Part shown: positions 38,245-47,556 of the stretch, one piece after another
Layout: each line of letters starts with the position of its first letter
Position numbering within the stretch: position 1 is the stretch's first letter
Assembly (NCBI RefSeq): GCF_003015185.1
Contig: NZ_CP027860.1
Location: 2,418,001-2,482,000, forward strand
From: Ahniella affigens
GTDB lineage: Bacteria; Pseudomonadota; Gammaproteobacteria; Xanthomonadales; Ahniellaceae
Length of the DNA: 64,000 nucleotides
Reading direction: 5' to 3'
Position numbers and translations under genes: made by a program
Notes under the pieces: generated by a model
Database searches by the model: none
What the model saw: the letters and a program-made list of their open reading frames with translations, nothing else
What the model was told of the DNA's origin: nothing

Positions 38245-41200
38245 ATGACTTCGATGCTGAATGCCCCGATTTCGCAAGCAGCCCCCTCCCCAACCCTCCC
38301 CCGCTATCGCGGGAGAGGGAGCCAAACATCCGCCGCTCCCACCTCAGCGCAAGCCCCCACTTCTCCCGCTCCCACGCGAGCAGGAGAGGCCCCCACTTCT
38401 CCCGCTTCCACGCCAGTGGGAGAGGGCCGGGGAGAGGGCTACTTGCCGCAAGCTTCCAGTCGCACCCCAGCACACCTCGATCCCGACTTTCGTCGGGATG
38501 ACGACAACAAAAACCGCCCGCGAACCACCACCCTCGTCATCCCGACGAAAGTCGGGACCCAGAGCAACCTCGCGACCAACCCCCAAAACACCGTCATCCC
38601 GACGAAAGTCGGGACCCAGGGCAATCTGCGAAAGATCCTCGCCATCGCCGCCAGCCTCACATTCACCCTGCTGTCGTTCACCGCAACCAACGCAATCGCC
38701 GCCGAAGAAAAACCCGTCGACCGCACCTACGTCACCGCCCCGGCCGCCCCTGAAAACCAAACCCAAGCCGAAGCCGACGCCAAAAGCGCCGGCTGCGTCA
38801 CCTGCCACACCACCACCGACCGCCACACCATGCACCGCTCCCCAGCGGTCGTGCTCGGCTGCACCGACTGCCACGGCGGCAACGCCACCGTCAAAGCGCC
38901 AGGCGGTGACTTCGAACCCCGCCACGCCGTCGAATACGGCGAGCATGTGCCCAAACACGGCAAGCTCGGCAAACACAAGGACGACCACTTCGGCCACGCG
39001 TCGCCCTTCGACCCGCTGTACCAAAGCGCGATCGACAACGCCCACGTCTTGCCGCGCTACCCGAGCCATTTCCCAAGCAGCGCAAACCCACCGGGCAACT
39101 TCGCCAAGCTCAACAAAGAAGCCCCCGAATTCATCCGCTTCGTCAACCCAGGTGATCTGCGCATTGCGCGCGAAGCCTGCGGTGCCTGCCATCTGCAAAC
39201 CGTGCAAGCCGTCGAACGCAGCCTCATGGCCACCAGCGCCATGCTCTGGGGCGGTGCGAGCTACAATAATGGCATTCTCCCGTACAAGCGCTACATCCTC
39301 GGCGAGAGCTACACCCGCGATTCCGAACCCAACATCGTCAAAGCCCTGATCGCCACCGGCGATGAAAAGATGATGGCCCGCGGCATCCTGCCGCAGCTGT
39401 TCCCACTGCCGGCTTGGGAAGTCATCCCACCCGCCGACATCTTCCGCGTCTTCGAACGCGGCGGCCGCAACATCAACACCACGTTCGCCGAAACCGGCTT
39501 GCCGAACTCCCTCGGCCAGATCCAACGCCTGGAAGAACCCGGCCGCCCCGACCTCAAACAAAGCAACCGCGGCCCCGGCACCGGTCAACGCGTCGCCATT
39601 CCGGTGTTGAACATCCACAAGACCCGCCTGAACGACCCGCACCTGTGGTTCCTCGGCACCAATGACAACCCGGGCGACTTCCGCTCCTCCGGCTGCACCG
39701 CCTGCCACGTTGTCTACGCGAACGACCGCGACCCGCGCCATTCCGCCGGCTACGCGCAATTCGGTAGCACCGGCAGCACGCAGACGATCGACCCAACCAT
39801 CCCGAAGAACGAACCCGGCCACCCACTGAAGCACGAGTTCACCCGCGCCATCCCCACCAGCCAGTGCATGGTGTGCCACATGCATCAGCCGAACATGTTC
39901 ATCAACACCATGCTCGGTTACATCATGTGGGACTACGAGTCCGACGCGCCGTCCATGTGGCCAAAGAAAGAAGCCAAGCCCACGGACGAAGAAATTCGCC
40001 TGATCAACGAGCGCAACCCCGAAGAAGCGGCGATTCGCGGCCTATGGTCCGACCCGAAATTCCTGCACCAGGTCGCCGAGAACAACCCGAACCTCAAGGA
40101 CACGCAATTCGCCGACTATCACGGCCACGGCTGGAACTTCCGCGCCGTGTTCAAGCGTGATCGCGAAGGCACCCTGCTGACCGCCGACAATCAACCCATC
40201 GACGACACTGACCCGAAGAAGTTCGAGAAAGCCGTGCACCTGTCGTCGATCCACGTCGACCTCGGCCTGCAATGCGTGGACTGCCACTTCTCGCAAGATG
40301 CGCACAGCAATGGCCACATCGTTGGCGAAGTCATGGCCGGTGTCGAAATCCAATGCCAGGACTGCCATGGCACACCCGACGCGTATCCGAACCTCTCGAC
40401 CAGTGGGCCGATGGCCAGTCCGAAAGGCAAGCAACTCGCCCTACTCCGCAACCCGGACGGCAAGAAGCGCTTTGAGTGGGTCGATGGCAAGCTGATCCAA
40501 CGCTCCGTCGGCACGCCCGGTTTGGAATGGACCTTGTCGCTGCTGAAAGACACGTCAGACAGCCAGAAGCCGGACTACAACGCCAAAGCCACGCGCGCCC
40601 ACACCGTTTCCAACAACCCGAACAACCAAACCTGGGGCGCCGATGTGCCCAAGGCCGAGCGCGCGCACAACGAAGACAAGATGCTCTGCTACACCTGCCA
40701 CACCTCGTGGACCACGAGCTGCGGCGGCTGCCATCTGCCGATCCAGGCCAACTGGAAGACCCCGCGCAACCACTACGAAGGCGGCGACACGCGCAACTTT
40801 GCGACGTACAACCCACAAGTCGCGCGTGACGACATGTTCCAGCTCGGCATTCATGGCGAGATCAAAGGCAACAAGATCGCACCGGTCCGCTCCAGCTCGG
40901 CGCTCGTCCTCAGTTCGACCAACAGCAATCGCGAACGCATCTACATCCAGCAACCACCGATTGCTGCGTCGGGCTTCTCGTCGCAAGCCTTCGCACCACA
41001 CTACCCGCACACCGAGCGCCGCGGCGAAACCAAGACGTGTACCGATTGCCACTTAAGCGAGCAGAACGACAACAACGCCATCATGGCCCAGTTGCTGCTG
41101 CAAGGCACCGACTTTGTCGACTTCCTCGGCTTCAACGCGTTTGTCGGCGGCGAGAAGTCCATCAGCGCGATCCCAGTCACCGAGTGGGATGAACCGCAAG

Positions 41201-42522
41201 CCGTGATCGGCTCGTACCTGCACCGCTACGCCTACCCCGAGCGCTTTGAGAAACACACCAAGCGCGGCCAGGAACTGCCCGAAGGCTACAACCACAAATC
41301 CAACGCGGCTCAGTGCCTGCAGCATCGCGGCGAATATCTGTTTGTCGCCGAAGGCAGCAAGGGCCTGCGCGTCTATGACATCGCGTCCGTTGCCAACAAA
41401 GGCTTCTCACAACGCATCGTCAGCGCACCGAGCTCCGAACTCGGTCAAGACATCAACGTCGAATCGAAGAACGCCACGTGCGTGGTATTGCCGACCACCC
41501 AGCCCATCCATCCGGCCCGCAATCAAGGCGACCTGATGCGCGTGACCAACATGGAGCAGGCGTTCCTCAGCATCTACAACTACGCGTTTGTGACCGATGC
41601 CGAAGAAGGCCTGATCCTCGTCGACGTCAACACCTTGTCCGACGGCGAGTTCCGCAACAACCACCTCGACCGCGCCCTCACCTGGAACGAAAACGGCGTG
41701 CTGACCGGCGTCCGCCACCTCGCCATTGCCGGCACCTGGTTCTACGCGGCCACGCCCAAGGGCATTGTCGTACTCGACATGACCGAAGCACTCAAGCCCC
41801 GCTACGTCACCACGATTGCCCTCAACGACCCACGCGCGAGCCAAGTCCAGTTCCGCTACCTGTTCGTGACCACCGCGAAAGGACTCGAAGTCGTCGACGT
41901 CACCAAACCCGATGCCCCAAGACTCACCGGCGCTAGCGTCACGCTCGCCAGCGCCCATAAGCTGCACGTCGCCCGCACCTACGCCTACATCGCCAACGGC
42001 GCTGAGGGCATCGCCATCGTCAACGTGACGAAACCCGAGGCGCCCACGCTGTACCAAATGTTCAACGCCAACGGCCAAATCCAGGACGCCCGCGACGTCG
42101 TCGTCGCCAGCACTAACGCCTCCCTCTACGCCTACATCGCCGACGGCACCCACGGCCTAAAAGTCGTCCAACTCTTCTCCCCCGAAACCCAACCCAAGTT
42201 CTACGGCTTCAGCCCACAGCCGAAGCCGCAGCTAATCGCCCACTGGCAAACCCCGTCGCCGGCTTTGTCGCTGAGCCGCGGCTTAGAACGCGATCGTGCG
42301 GTGGATGAGACAGGTGGCCAGATTGCCGTGTTGGGCCGTATTGGCTCCAGACCGTTCACCCATCCGGAGATGGAGCGGTTGTATCTGGACAGCCAGGGCA
42401 AGCCTTGGACCGTGACGGATCAGGTGGAGGGGCCGAATGGGGTGATTTCGAAGCCGTTGGAGTGGAAGGCTAATCGGACGATTGATACTCAACAGGCCAG
42501 TGGCAAGGATGACATCCGATGA
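38245..42522 (+). CDS. Ten-heme cytochrome c with LVIVD propeller
   Basis: 1425 residues from ATG 38245, but the signal peptide core (KILAIAASLTFTLLSFTATNAIAA) only begins at residue 130. Codons ~10-127 are palindromic repeats read in frame. A CTG at 38626, behind CAGGGC, would give a normal signal peptide. I count ten CXXCH motifs (first at C184, second at C206, the rest to about residue 940). From ~1025 on there are about six LVIVD-type propeller blades (LFVAEGSKGLRVYDI, YAYIANGAEGIAIVNV). The protein is likely periplasmic or surface-exposed and carries electrons; the acceptor is unknown. It forms an operon with the lipoprotein and the barrel. Confidence 0.85.
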   Translation: MTSMLNAPISQAAPSPTLPRYRGRGSQTSAAPTSAQAPTSPAPTRAGEAPTSPASTPVGEGRGEGYLPQASSRTPAHLDPDFRRDDDNKNRPRTTTLVIPTKVGTQSNLATNPQNTVIPTKVGTQGNLRKILAIAASLTFTLLSFTATNAIAAEEKPVDRTYVTAPAAPENQTQAEADAKSAGCVTCHTTTDRHTMHRSPAVVLGCTDCHGGNATVKAPGGDFEPRHAVEYGEHVPKHGKLGKHKDDHFGHASPFDPLYQSAIDNAHVLPRYPSHFPSSANPPGNFAKLNKEAPEFIRFVNPGDLRIAREACGACHLQTVQAVERSLMATSAMLWGGASYNNGILPYKRYILGESYTRDSEPNIVKALIATGDEKMMARGILPQLFPLPAWEVIPPADIFRVFERGGRNINTTFAETGLPNSLGQIQRLEEPGRPDLKQSNRGPGTGQRVAIPVLNIHKTRLNDPHLWFLGTNDNPGDFRSSGCTACHVVYANDRDPRHSAGYAQFGSTGSTQTIDPTIPKNEPGHPLKHEFTRAIPTSQCMVCHMHQPNMFINTMLGYIMWDYESDAPSMWPKKEAKPTDEEIRLINERNPEEAAIRGLWSDPKFLHQVAENNPNLKDTQFADYHGHGWNFRAVFKRDREGTLLTADNQPIDDTDPKKFEKAVHLSSIHVDLGLQCVDCHFSQDAHSNGHIVGEVMAGVEIQCQDCHGTPDAYPNLSTSGPMASPKGKQLALLRNPDGKKRFEWVDGKLIQRSVGTPGLEWTLSLLKDTSDSQKPDYNAKATRAHTVSNNPNNQTWGADVPKAERAHNEDKMLCYTCHTSWTTSCGGCHLPIQANWKTPRNHYEGGDTRNFATYNPQVARDDMFQLGIHGEIKGNKIAPVRSSSALVLSSTNSNRERIYIQQPPIAASGFSSQAFAPHYPHTERRGETKTCTDCHLSEQNDNNAIMAQLLLQGTDFVDFLGFNAFVGGEKSISAIPVTEWDEPQAVIGSYLHRYAYPERFEKHTKRGQELPEGYNHKSNAAQCLQHRGEYLFVAEGSKGLRVYDIASVANKGFSQRIVSAPSSELGQDINVESKNATCVVLPTTQPIHPARNQGDLMRVTNMEQAFLSIYNYAFVTDAEEGLILVDVNTLSDGEFRNNHLDRALTWNENGVLTGVRHLAIAGTWFYAATPKGIVVLDMTEALKPRYVTTIALNDPRASQVQFRYLFVTTAKGLEVVDVTKPDAPRLTGASVTLASAHKLHVARTYAYIANGAEGIAIVNVTKPEAPTLYQMFNANGQIQDARDVVVASTNASLYAYIADGTHGLKVVQLFSPETQPKFYGFSPQPKPQLIAHWQTPSPALSLSRGLERDRAVDETGGQIAVLGRIGSRPFTHPEMERLYLDSQGKPWTVTDQVEGPNGVISKPLEWKANRTIDTQQASGKDDIR
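38272..38625. repeat. Palindromic repeats inside the cytochrome frame
   Basis: Units: an E-type block with CTCTCCC-like hairpins (38275-38456); then TCCCGAC-TTTC-GTCGGGA (38481-38498); and two inverted units CCCGAC-GAAA-GTCGGG (38541-38556 and 38598-38613). The reading frame stays open across all of them. Confidence 0.85.
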
Positions 42523-43649
42523 CAAATTCAAACTTAACTACAAGTCACGATACCGAAGCCGCCATTCTGGAGAAGTATCCGATTGAAGATATTGAAGACA
42601 ATCTTGATGATGATTCTGTGCAGGCAGTTAAATACTCAATCTCTAGCTTTGGCGTCGATTATGATACCGAAGGCGCTGTTCGCCGCCTAAAGCGAGGAGA
42701 CATAGCTGTCCCTGACTTTCAGCGGAGCTATGTCTGGAACATTAGTGAAGCGTCTCGCCTTGTCGAATCGCTCCTTCTCGGATTGCCAGTCCCAGGCGTC
42801 TTCCTGGCGGCGGAGCATGAGACAAAGCAACTCCTCGTAATCGATGGACAACAACGGCTTAAGAGCCTATTGTTCTTCTACGAGGGATTCTTCAATCCGA
42901 TCGATGGCGAGACAACTCGCCGAGTGTTTAGCCTCCAGAAAGTCCAGAAACATCTCGAGGGCAAAACTTACGCCACGCTTTCCGAAGAAGAGCGTAGGAC
43001 ACTCGACAATGCTGTAATACATGCAACGGTAGTCAGACAGGACTCACCCGAAAACGATGACACCGGCATGTATCACATTTTCGAGAGACTAAATACCGGC
43101 GGCAGAAAATTAGTGCCTCAGGAAATTCGGACTGCCGTCTATAGGGGGCAACTGATTTCCGCGCTATCGCGCATGAATGCGAATCCTGATTGGCGTGCAA
43201 TTTACGGGCCAAGCAGCCCACGGTTGAAGGACCAGGAGCTCATAACGCGGTATCTTGCCTTCCGAACTGGGTGGCAGTCCTACCAAGCACCAATGACTGA
43301 TTTCATATCCTCATTCTGCAAAAAGAACCAAAACATCGCAGATGCAGATTCTCGATTGCTTGAGCAGGAGTTTTCAGCGGTTATCGCATTGGCACGATCA
43401 TCTCTTGGTGATCGCGCGTTTCGCCCCAAGCGCGCACTGAATGCAGCACTTCTCGAAGCGTTCATGGTTGCATTGTCAAGCCTGATGCAGAGCAACCAAG
43501 GCAGTATTAGTCAAGAGAAGATTGCGAGCTCTTACTCGAAGCTAATCGCTGATCCTGGTTTTATCAGTGCTATTAGCAAATCGACCGCTAACGAGAAGAA
43601 TGTTCAACTGAGATTCCTGCTAGCCAAGCAGTATCTTGAGCAACCATGA
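42519..43649 (+). CDS. DUF262 domain protein
   Basis: 376 residues; its ATG overlaps the cytochrome stop (ATGA). The DUF262 (GmrS-like/ParB-like nuclease) core is clear: IAVPDFQRSYVWN at 62-74 and VIDGQQRLKSLLFFY at 107-121, including the IDGQQR motif. There is no GmrD-type HNH partner domain. Codon use is much more AT-rich than upstream genes, which suggests transfer. It overlaps the following HEPN gene (ATGA). DUF262 proteins often serve in phage defence or modified-DNA restriction; that role is inferred here. Confidence 0.85.
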   Translation: MTNSNLTTSHDTEAAILEKYPIEDIEDNLDDDSVQAVKYSISSFGVDYDTEGAVRRLKRGDIAVPDFQRSYVWNISEASRLVESLLLGLPVPGVFLAAEHETKQLLVIDGQQRLKSLLFFYEGFFNPIDGETTRRVFSLQKVQKHLEGKTYATLSEEERRTLDNAVIHATVVRQDSPENDDTGMYHIFERLNTGGRKLVPQEIRTAVYRGQLISALSRMNANPDWRAIYGPSSPRLKDQELITRYLAFRTGWQSYQAPMTDFISSFCKKNQNIADADSRLLEQEFSAVIALARSSLGDRAFRPKRALNAALLEAFMVALSSLMQSNQGSISQEKIASSYSKLIADPGFISAISKSTANEKNVQLRFLLAKQYLEQP

Positions 43650-44125
43650 TTCGCTCGAATGCAATTAGAGGCAAAGCCGACTCGCTGAAGCGTTTGATAA
43701 CTTCTGTCAAGTCCAACAAGGACCTCCCCGACGAAGTGGTCGGGCATATGGGGCGTTATCTCTGTGTTATCTGCGCAGGATTCATCGAAACAAGTCTCGC
43801 AGAGGTGTTCGCTGACTACGTAACAAAGCGATCCGCAGAGGAGGTAGCCAGCTTTTGTCTCGATACCCTCAGGAAAATCCAGAACCCAAAGGCTTCCCGA
43901 ATTGAGGAGGTGTGCGCGAGATTCGACAAGTCAATTTCAGTGCCACTGAAGCAGTACCTTGATGACGGCGCCGGCGCTCGAAGACTTTCAATCGATTCTG
44001 TAATGAACAATCGGCACCAGATTGCGCATGGGAAACAGAGTTCAATTACAATTGGTCAGGTCGAAACGCATCTCGAAAGGGCAATCGATGTTTTTGTTTT
44101 CATCGAGAATCATTTTCACCTTTAG
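43646..44125 (+). CDS. HEPN-like protein paired with DUF262
   Basis: 159 residues, all-helical. The C-terminal NNRHQIAHG (R123, H128) is the Rx4H motif of HEPN ribonucleases, and the fold resembles the RiboL-PSP-HEPN/MAE_28990 type. It is translationally coupled to the DUF262 gene. Together they look like a two-gene defence or toxin-type module. RNase activity is an inference from the motif. Confidence 0.7.
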   Translation: MIRSNAIRGKADSLKRLITSVKSNKDLPDEVVGHMGRYLCVICAGFIETSLAEVFADYVTKRSAEEVASFCLDTLRKIQNPKASRIEEVCARFDKSISVPLKQYLDDGAGARRLSIDSVMNNRHQIAHGKQSSITIGQVETHLERAIDVFVFIENHFHL

Positions 44126-44187
44126 TCAATCTTTGGTGGAGCACAAGCTCACCGGAGGCCCCGACAATTTCCGGAATCCTGATCTTG

Positions 44188-44227
44188 CCGAAGCTTTCGG
44201 GACACCCTTCATCGGGTGGCTTTTTAA
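44188..44227 (+). terminator. Possible terminator after HEPN gene
   Basis: CACCC-TTCATC-GGGTG followed by GCTTTTT. A short 5-bp stem, so only weakly supported. No gene is seen between 44126 and 44385. Confidence 0.4.
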
Positions 44228-44385
44228 CAACTGCCACGTAGACATACACCGAACGCGAAATTAATGCACACCGTGCCATTCGGAAATCGCTGAGCCAAAT
44301 TTCAGAATCCGAGGACCTAACCAGCCAGTTGATTTGCTGCGACCAAGTTTAGGGAGTTGCAAGACAGCAACGATCGGCTCGGGCA

Positions 44386-45012
44386 CTATGAATTCTGGGC
44401 GCCGTGACCGCGATGCTTTCCTGGAAGACTCGGACACTTAATCGCACGATCGAACCCGATGAGATCAACAACGCTTGAAATGTGCTGAGGCATCACACGC
44501 ATACGGGCACCGATCAGCGCACCGAAAACGGCGTCTGCCAACGCATGACCGCCGAGTTGGTCCTGAACCTCCGAGTGGGCAATTAGATCCATTGTGCAGA
44601 CTAGACGGATATTGGGAAACCGTTCGGAGCAGAGCCTAATCGCCTTCCGTTCGTCAACCACCGCAACAGCTGACTCCTGAGCTGAATACGCGACAGTTGC
44701 GGCTTCGCCGTCGTCAAGGGTATCGGCAGCGACTCCTACCACAAGACTCTCGAACATAGCCAACCCTTCACTTTTGAGCGACACAATGTCGACAAGCCCA
44801 ATTCGAACAAGACCAGCCAGCATGTCTGCATCGCGTCTTGCGTTTGCGTGACAATTCTGAAGTTCATGGGCAGCCAAATCCACTACCACCGCGCGGAAAG
44901 GTAGTGCTTTCAAAATCGCTTCCGCGCAGCCTGTCGCATTCAGATTAATTACGACACTAGTGTCCATTACAACGACTTTGTCGCCATCAGAGAGGGAGCT
45001 TTGGAGCGCCAT
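44386..45012 (-). CDS. PIN-domain protein
   Basis: 208 residues from ATG 45012, overlapping the end of the XRE-ImmA gene by 26 bases. The N-terminal strand VVVMDTSVVINLNA carries the first metal-binding Asp of PIN ribonucleases, and acidic residues follow in HANARRDADML, DDGEAATVAYSA and VVDERKAIRL, consistent with the four-acid site. It is the last gene of a four-gene reverse operon. An ImmA/XRE regulator with a PIN protein is a known toxin-antitoxin-like pairing; the target RNA is unknown. Confidence 0.7.
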   Translation of the reverse strand: MALQSSLSDGDKVVVMDTSVVINLNATGCAEAILKALPFRAVVVDLAAHELQNCHANARRDADMLAGLVRIGLVDIVSLKSEGLAMFESLVVGVAADTLDDGEAATVAYSAQESAVAVVDERKAIRLCSERFPNIRLVCTMDLIAHSEVQDQLGGHALADAVFGALIGARMRVMPQHISSVVDLIGFDRAIKCPSLPGKHRGHGAQNS

Positions 45013-46186
45013 CGGGCTCGTCCTCCAGCATCTCAACATCTTGAAGCATCCCCCTCAACTCAACGCGATCCAAGTTCAGGAGCTGCGCGAGCTGCCCCTC
45101 GCTGAGGAGTTCGCGTCGGTAGGCCTCTGCGGCCAACAGATTAAGGCGAAGCGTCGTTGGGCGATCGGCAGCCCCCTTGTAAAGATCGGGCAACTGCAGA
45201 TCGCCTAGCACTTGCCGCTCTTGCGTATCCGTAATGCCTCCATTCGCTACGAACCAATCCCAGCTTCCCTTCTTGGTTAGACTGAGGTCTTCAAGCCGGC
45301 GCACAATTGCCTCACGCGACACCCCGAAGTAGTGCGCTAAAACGATAACATGCCTGCGGGTTAGTTGCGACGATCCTGCAGTCACCTCACCAAACTTCTG
45401 CTTTATCGCGTTCGCTGGGGTTAGGAACGCAATTCCGAATGCAGTAGCATACCGCTCTTCGCGCGTGTTCCCCAGTTCACTCAGATGCAGTATCTCGGGT
45501 TCCCTGCGAACCGATATGAAATGTCCAAGTTCATGGGCGCCAGACTGGTTACGCCGTGCGCGCGGATGATTGGCATTTAGAAGAATGCAAGCCCCGAGCA
45601 CATCGTCGAACACAAATAGGCCCGACACATTGCCGTCGACACGCCTAACATATACGCGGACCCCGAGTTCCATTTCAAGAAAGGTCACAATATCGTGTAC
45701 CGGCGCCTGACCCAAACCACACCTCTGGCGAAGCTCAGCTGCGTCATGCTCTGCTTGGACCCTGACATCTCCAGGCAAGATCGGACGCTCCGCCGGATAG
45801 TTTCGAGCCCTCTTGACACCCAATAGATTTTCGAGCTCGACCTCCGCGCGCGCGAGATCGGCCAAGATAGCAGTTGCCTGGGCTGCTACTTGGTTGTTAT
45901 CGGTTAGCTTACGAAATCGGGGCGCAAGATCGACATGCACGGCTTCTTGCCTGAGAAGCGCATTTACCGAAGTGCCATAGAGTTTCGCGAATTGTTGAAG
46001 CTCAGCTATTCGGACTCGTCTTTGCCCTCGCTCGATCGCAACTAAGGTAGTTCGAGCGATCGACATAGCGTCAGCAACATCTTTCTGAGTAAGTCTTGCA
46101 ACCTCGCGCGCGATTCGAAGGCGTTCGCCAATCTCTGCGAGCGGCATAGGGTCATGCGTCGTGCCGATCATGACCTTCTGGTCCAT
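44987..46186 (-). CDS. XRE regulator with ImmA/IrrE metallopeptidase
   Basis: 399 residues. A Cro/CI-type helix-turn-helix is at about 16-72 (LRIAREVARLTQKDVADAMSIARTTLVAIERGQRRV), followed by a zinc-peptidase domain with GAHELGHFISVRRE, the HEXXH signature, and a downstream Glu-rich helix (EERYATAFGIAFLTPANAI). Proteins of this build act as antitoxin-like or damage-responsive regulators. It overlaps the QueC-like gene by 19 bases and the PIN gene by 26, so all are one transcript. It may bind the dyad in the operon promoter (48164-48174). Confidence 0.88.
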   Translation of the reverse strand: MDQKVMIGTTHDPMPLAEIGERLRIAREVARLTQKDVADAMSIARTTLVAIERGQRRVRIAELQQFAKLYGTSVNALLRQEAVHVDLAPRFRKLTDNNQVAAQATAILADLARAEVELENLLGVKRARNYPAERPILPGDVRVQAEHDAAELRQRCGLGQAPVHDIVTFLEMELGVRVYVRRVDGNVSGLFVFDDVLGACILLNANHPRARRNQSGAHELGHFISVRREPEILHLSELGNTREERYATAFGIAFLTPANAIKQKFGEVTAGSSQLTRRHVIVLAHYFGVSREAIVRRLEDLSLTKKGSWDWFVANGGITDTQERQVLGDLQLPDLYKGAADRPTTLRLNLLAAEAYRRELLSEGQLAQLLNLDRVELRGMLQDVEMLEDEPDGAPKLPL

Positions 46187-47556
46187 TTCACGATGAACGA
46201 TGACTCACCAAGCGCATCAAGAAATCCATTCCATTCTCGTTTATGCTGAGACAATAGCCGTGCAAGTCGAGCACCAGCCTCGCTCTCAGTGAGCGAAAGT
46301 GCCTTTGCCAACTGTGACGCTGCAAGTTTGATCGTTCCATTGTTCATTTGATCCTCCTGCAGGGCAGATAACTCAGCGAGATGGAGCGTGCCCGCGATCG
46401 CGTATTGATACTGAGCCTTCAACACATGCGTGAATCCGCCTGCCGCTCCTTCATTGAAAGAAGATGCCTTGAGGTTTTCCCAAACGTAAGTATCGGGCCT
46501 TTCGGAGAGACCTGCTGCATGCACGCTCATTCGTCGCAGCTGACATGCGGCGCAGACTCCACATTGTCGCTTCTTGTGCTCAACCGAAACTTGGTAATTT
46601 GGTTGCCAACAAGACCAAGTGGTTGCCCAAGCTGGGCCATCACAGCACTCTTTGACAAAGGAATCGAGGGTTTCTCCCTTTGTATACCAAATCCTCGGAA
46701 ACGCATAGCAAATACGGCGCCCGTACAGCGCGAACAACACCTTCTCCATGCGGGACATAAACATCGGATGGTTTCGATAGTCCTCGTAAGTTTGGCCGAC
46801 TGGGACAAGTGCGGGCCCGAGTGCACCCTGGCCGCTTTCTGGCACAATGATCCTGTTCGCCTGCACGAGGTATGCCGCAAGTCCACTGACCATGGCAAAC
46901 TTGAAACCACGTGACCGAGCAGACGACTCCACAAACTTGGAGTTGGTTCGCTTGACCTTATAGGGTATCGAAGTAAATGGTTGCTTCTCGGTTGACTCCG
47001 GCGAGCAGAAGCGCTTGGTCCCGAGTCTCACGCGCATCATTCTGTCGCCCATCTGCTTGTGCATTAGTCCTGCCACGGCACACGAATCAAGGCCGTCGCT
47101 AAATGGAATCACTGCATCAATGTCGCTCGCTATGGGGATTGGGACTTGTTTCGGCAAGGTGAACGGCGTTCGGCGTGCGATGAATGATAGGCTCCATCGA
47201 TCGCCCGTAACAAAGCACAACGCGTCGTGGAGTGCTCGGCTGACTTCGCTTGCATTCCAACGTTCCGGTTCGTGAACAGGAATTCGGAGTTCGATCTCCC
47301 GCCCCCAATGTTGGACTGGCCGGCGAAAGATGCGATCGCAGAACTCTACGGCGCCCATTACTATGAGCGCGTCGTAAATGATCGGCTCCCACTCTCGTAA
47401 GCAGTAGCTCTCAAGAAGCTCGGTCGTGAAAGTGAGGTTAGTTCCGATATGGCACGGGGTGCGCCCCGCGCGAGGACGAGAGCCGGCGTCAAGGACATCG
47501 ACTGCAAGACTTGCCAGTGGTTTCATGTCTGGGGTCGATTTGTGGCTGGTCTTCAC
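46168..47556 (-). CDS. QueC-like PP-loop enzyme
   Basis: 462 residues from GTG 47556 overlapping the previous stop (GTGA); ATG at 47526 is an alternative. The PP-loop PFSDGLDS is at 151-158. A zinc cluster CGVCAACQLRR (C332, C335, C338, with C316 upstream) matches QueC, which makes 7-cyano-7-deazaguanine. It is about twice the length of housekeeping QueC (~230 residues), with an extra ~140-residue N-terminus and a C-terminal helical part. No other queuosine gene is near. QueC-like proteins are known in Qat and type-IV CBASS defence, which suggests a defence role here by analogy. Confidence 0.75.
   Translation of the reverse strand: MKTSHKSTPDMKPLASLAVDVLDAGSRPRAGRTPCHIGTNLTFTTELLESYCLREWEPIIYDALIVMGAVEFCDRIFRRPVQHWGREIELRIPVHEPERWNASEVSRALHDALCFVTGDRWSLSFIARRTPFTLPKQVPIPIASDIDAVIPFSDGLDSCAVAGLMHKQMGDRMMRVRLGTKRFCSPESTEKQPFTSIPYKVKRTNSKFVESSARSRGFKFAMVSGLAAYLVQANRIIVPESGQGALGPALVPVGQTYEDYRNHPMFMSRMEKVLFALYGRRICYAFPRIWYTKGETLDSFVKECCDGPAWATTWSCWQPNYQVSVEHKKRQCGVCAACQLRRMSVHAAGLSERPDTYVWENLKASSFNEGAAGGFTHVLKAQYQYAIAGTLHLAELSALQEDQMNNGTIKLAASQLAKALSLTESEAGARLARLLSQHKREWNGFLDALGESSFIVKWTRRS

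Noticed and set aside
38344-39885. 513-codon reverse frame over the cytochrome gene
   Set aside because: It is antisense to the CXXCH-containing frame, and its Val/Gly-rich composition is typical of shadow frames.
46168-47556. Housekeeping queC of queuosine synthesis
   Set aside because: It is twice the usual length, has no queD/queE/queF neighbours, and overlaps toxin-type genes.
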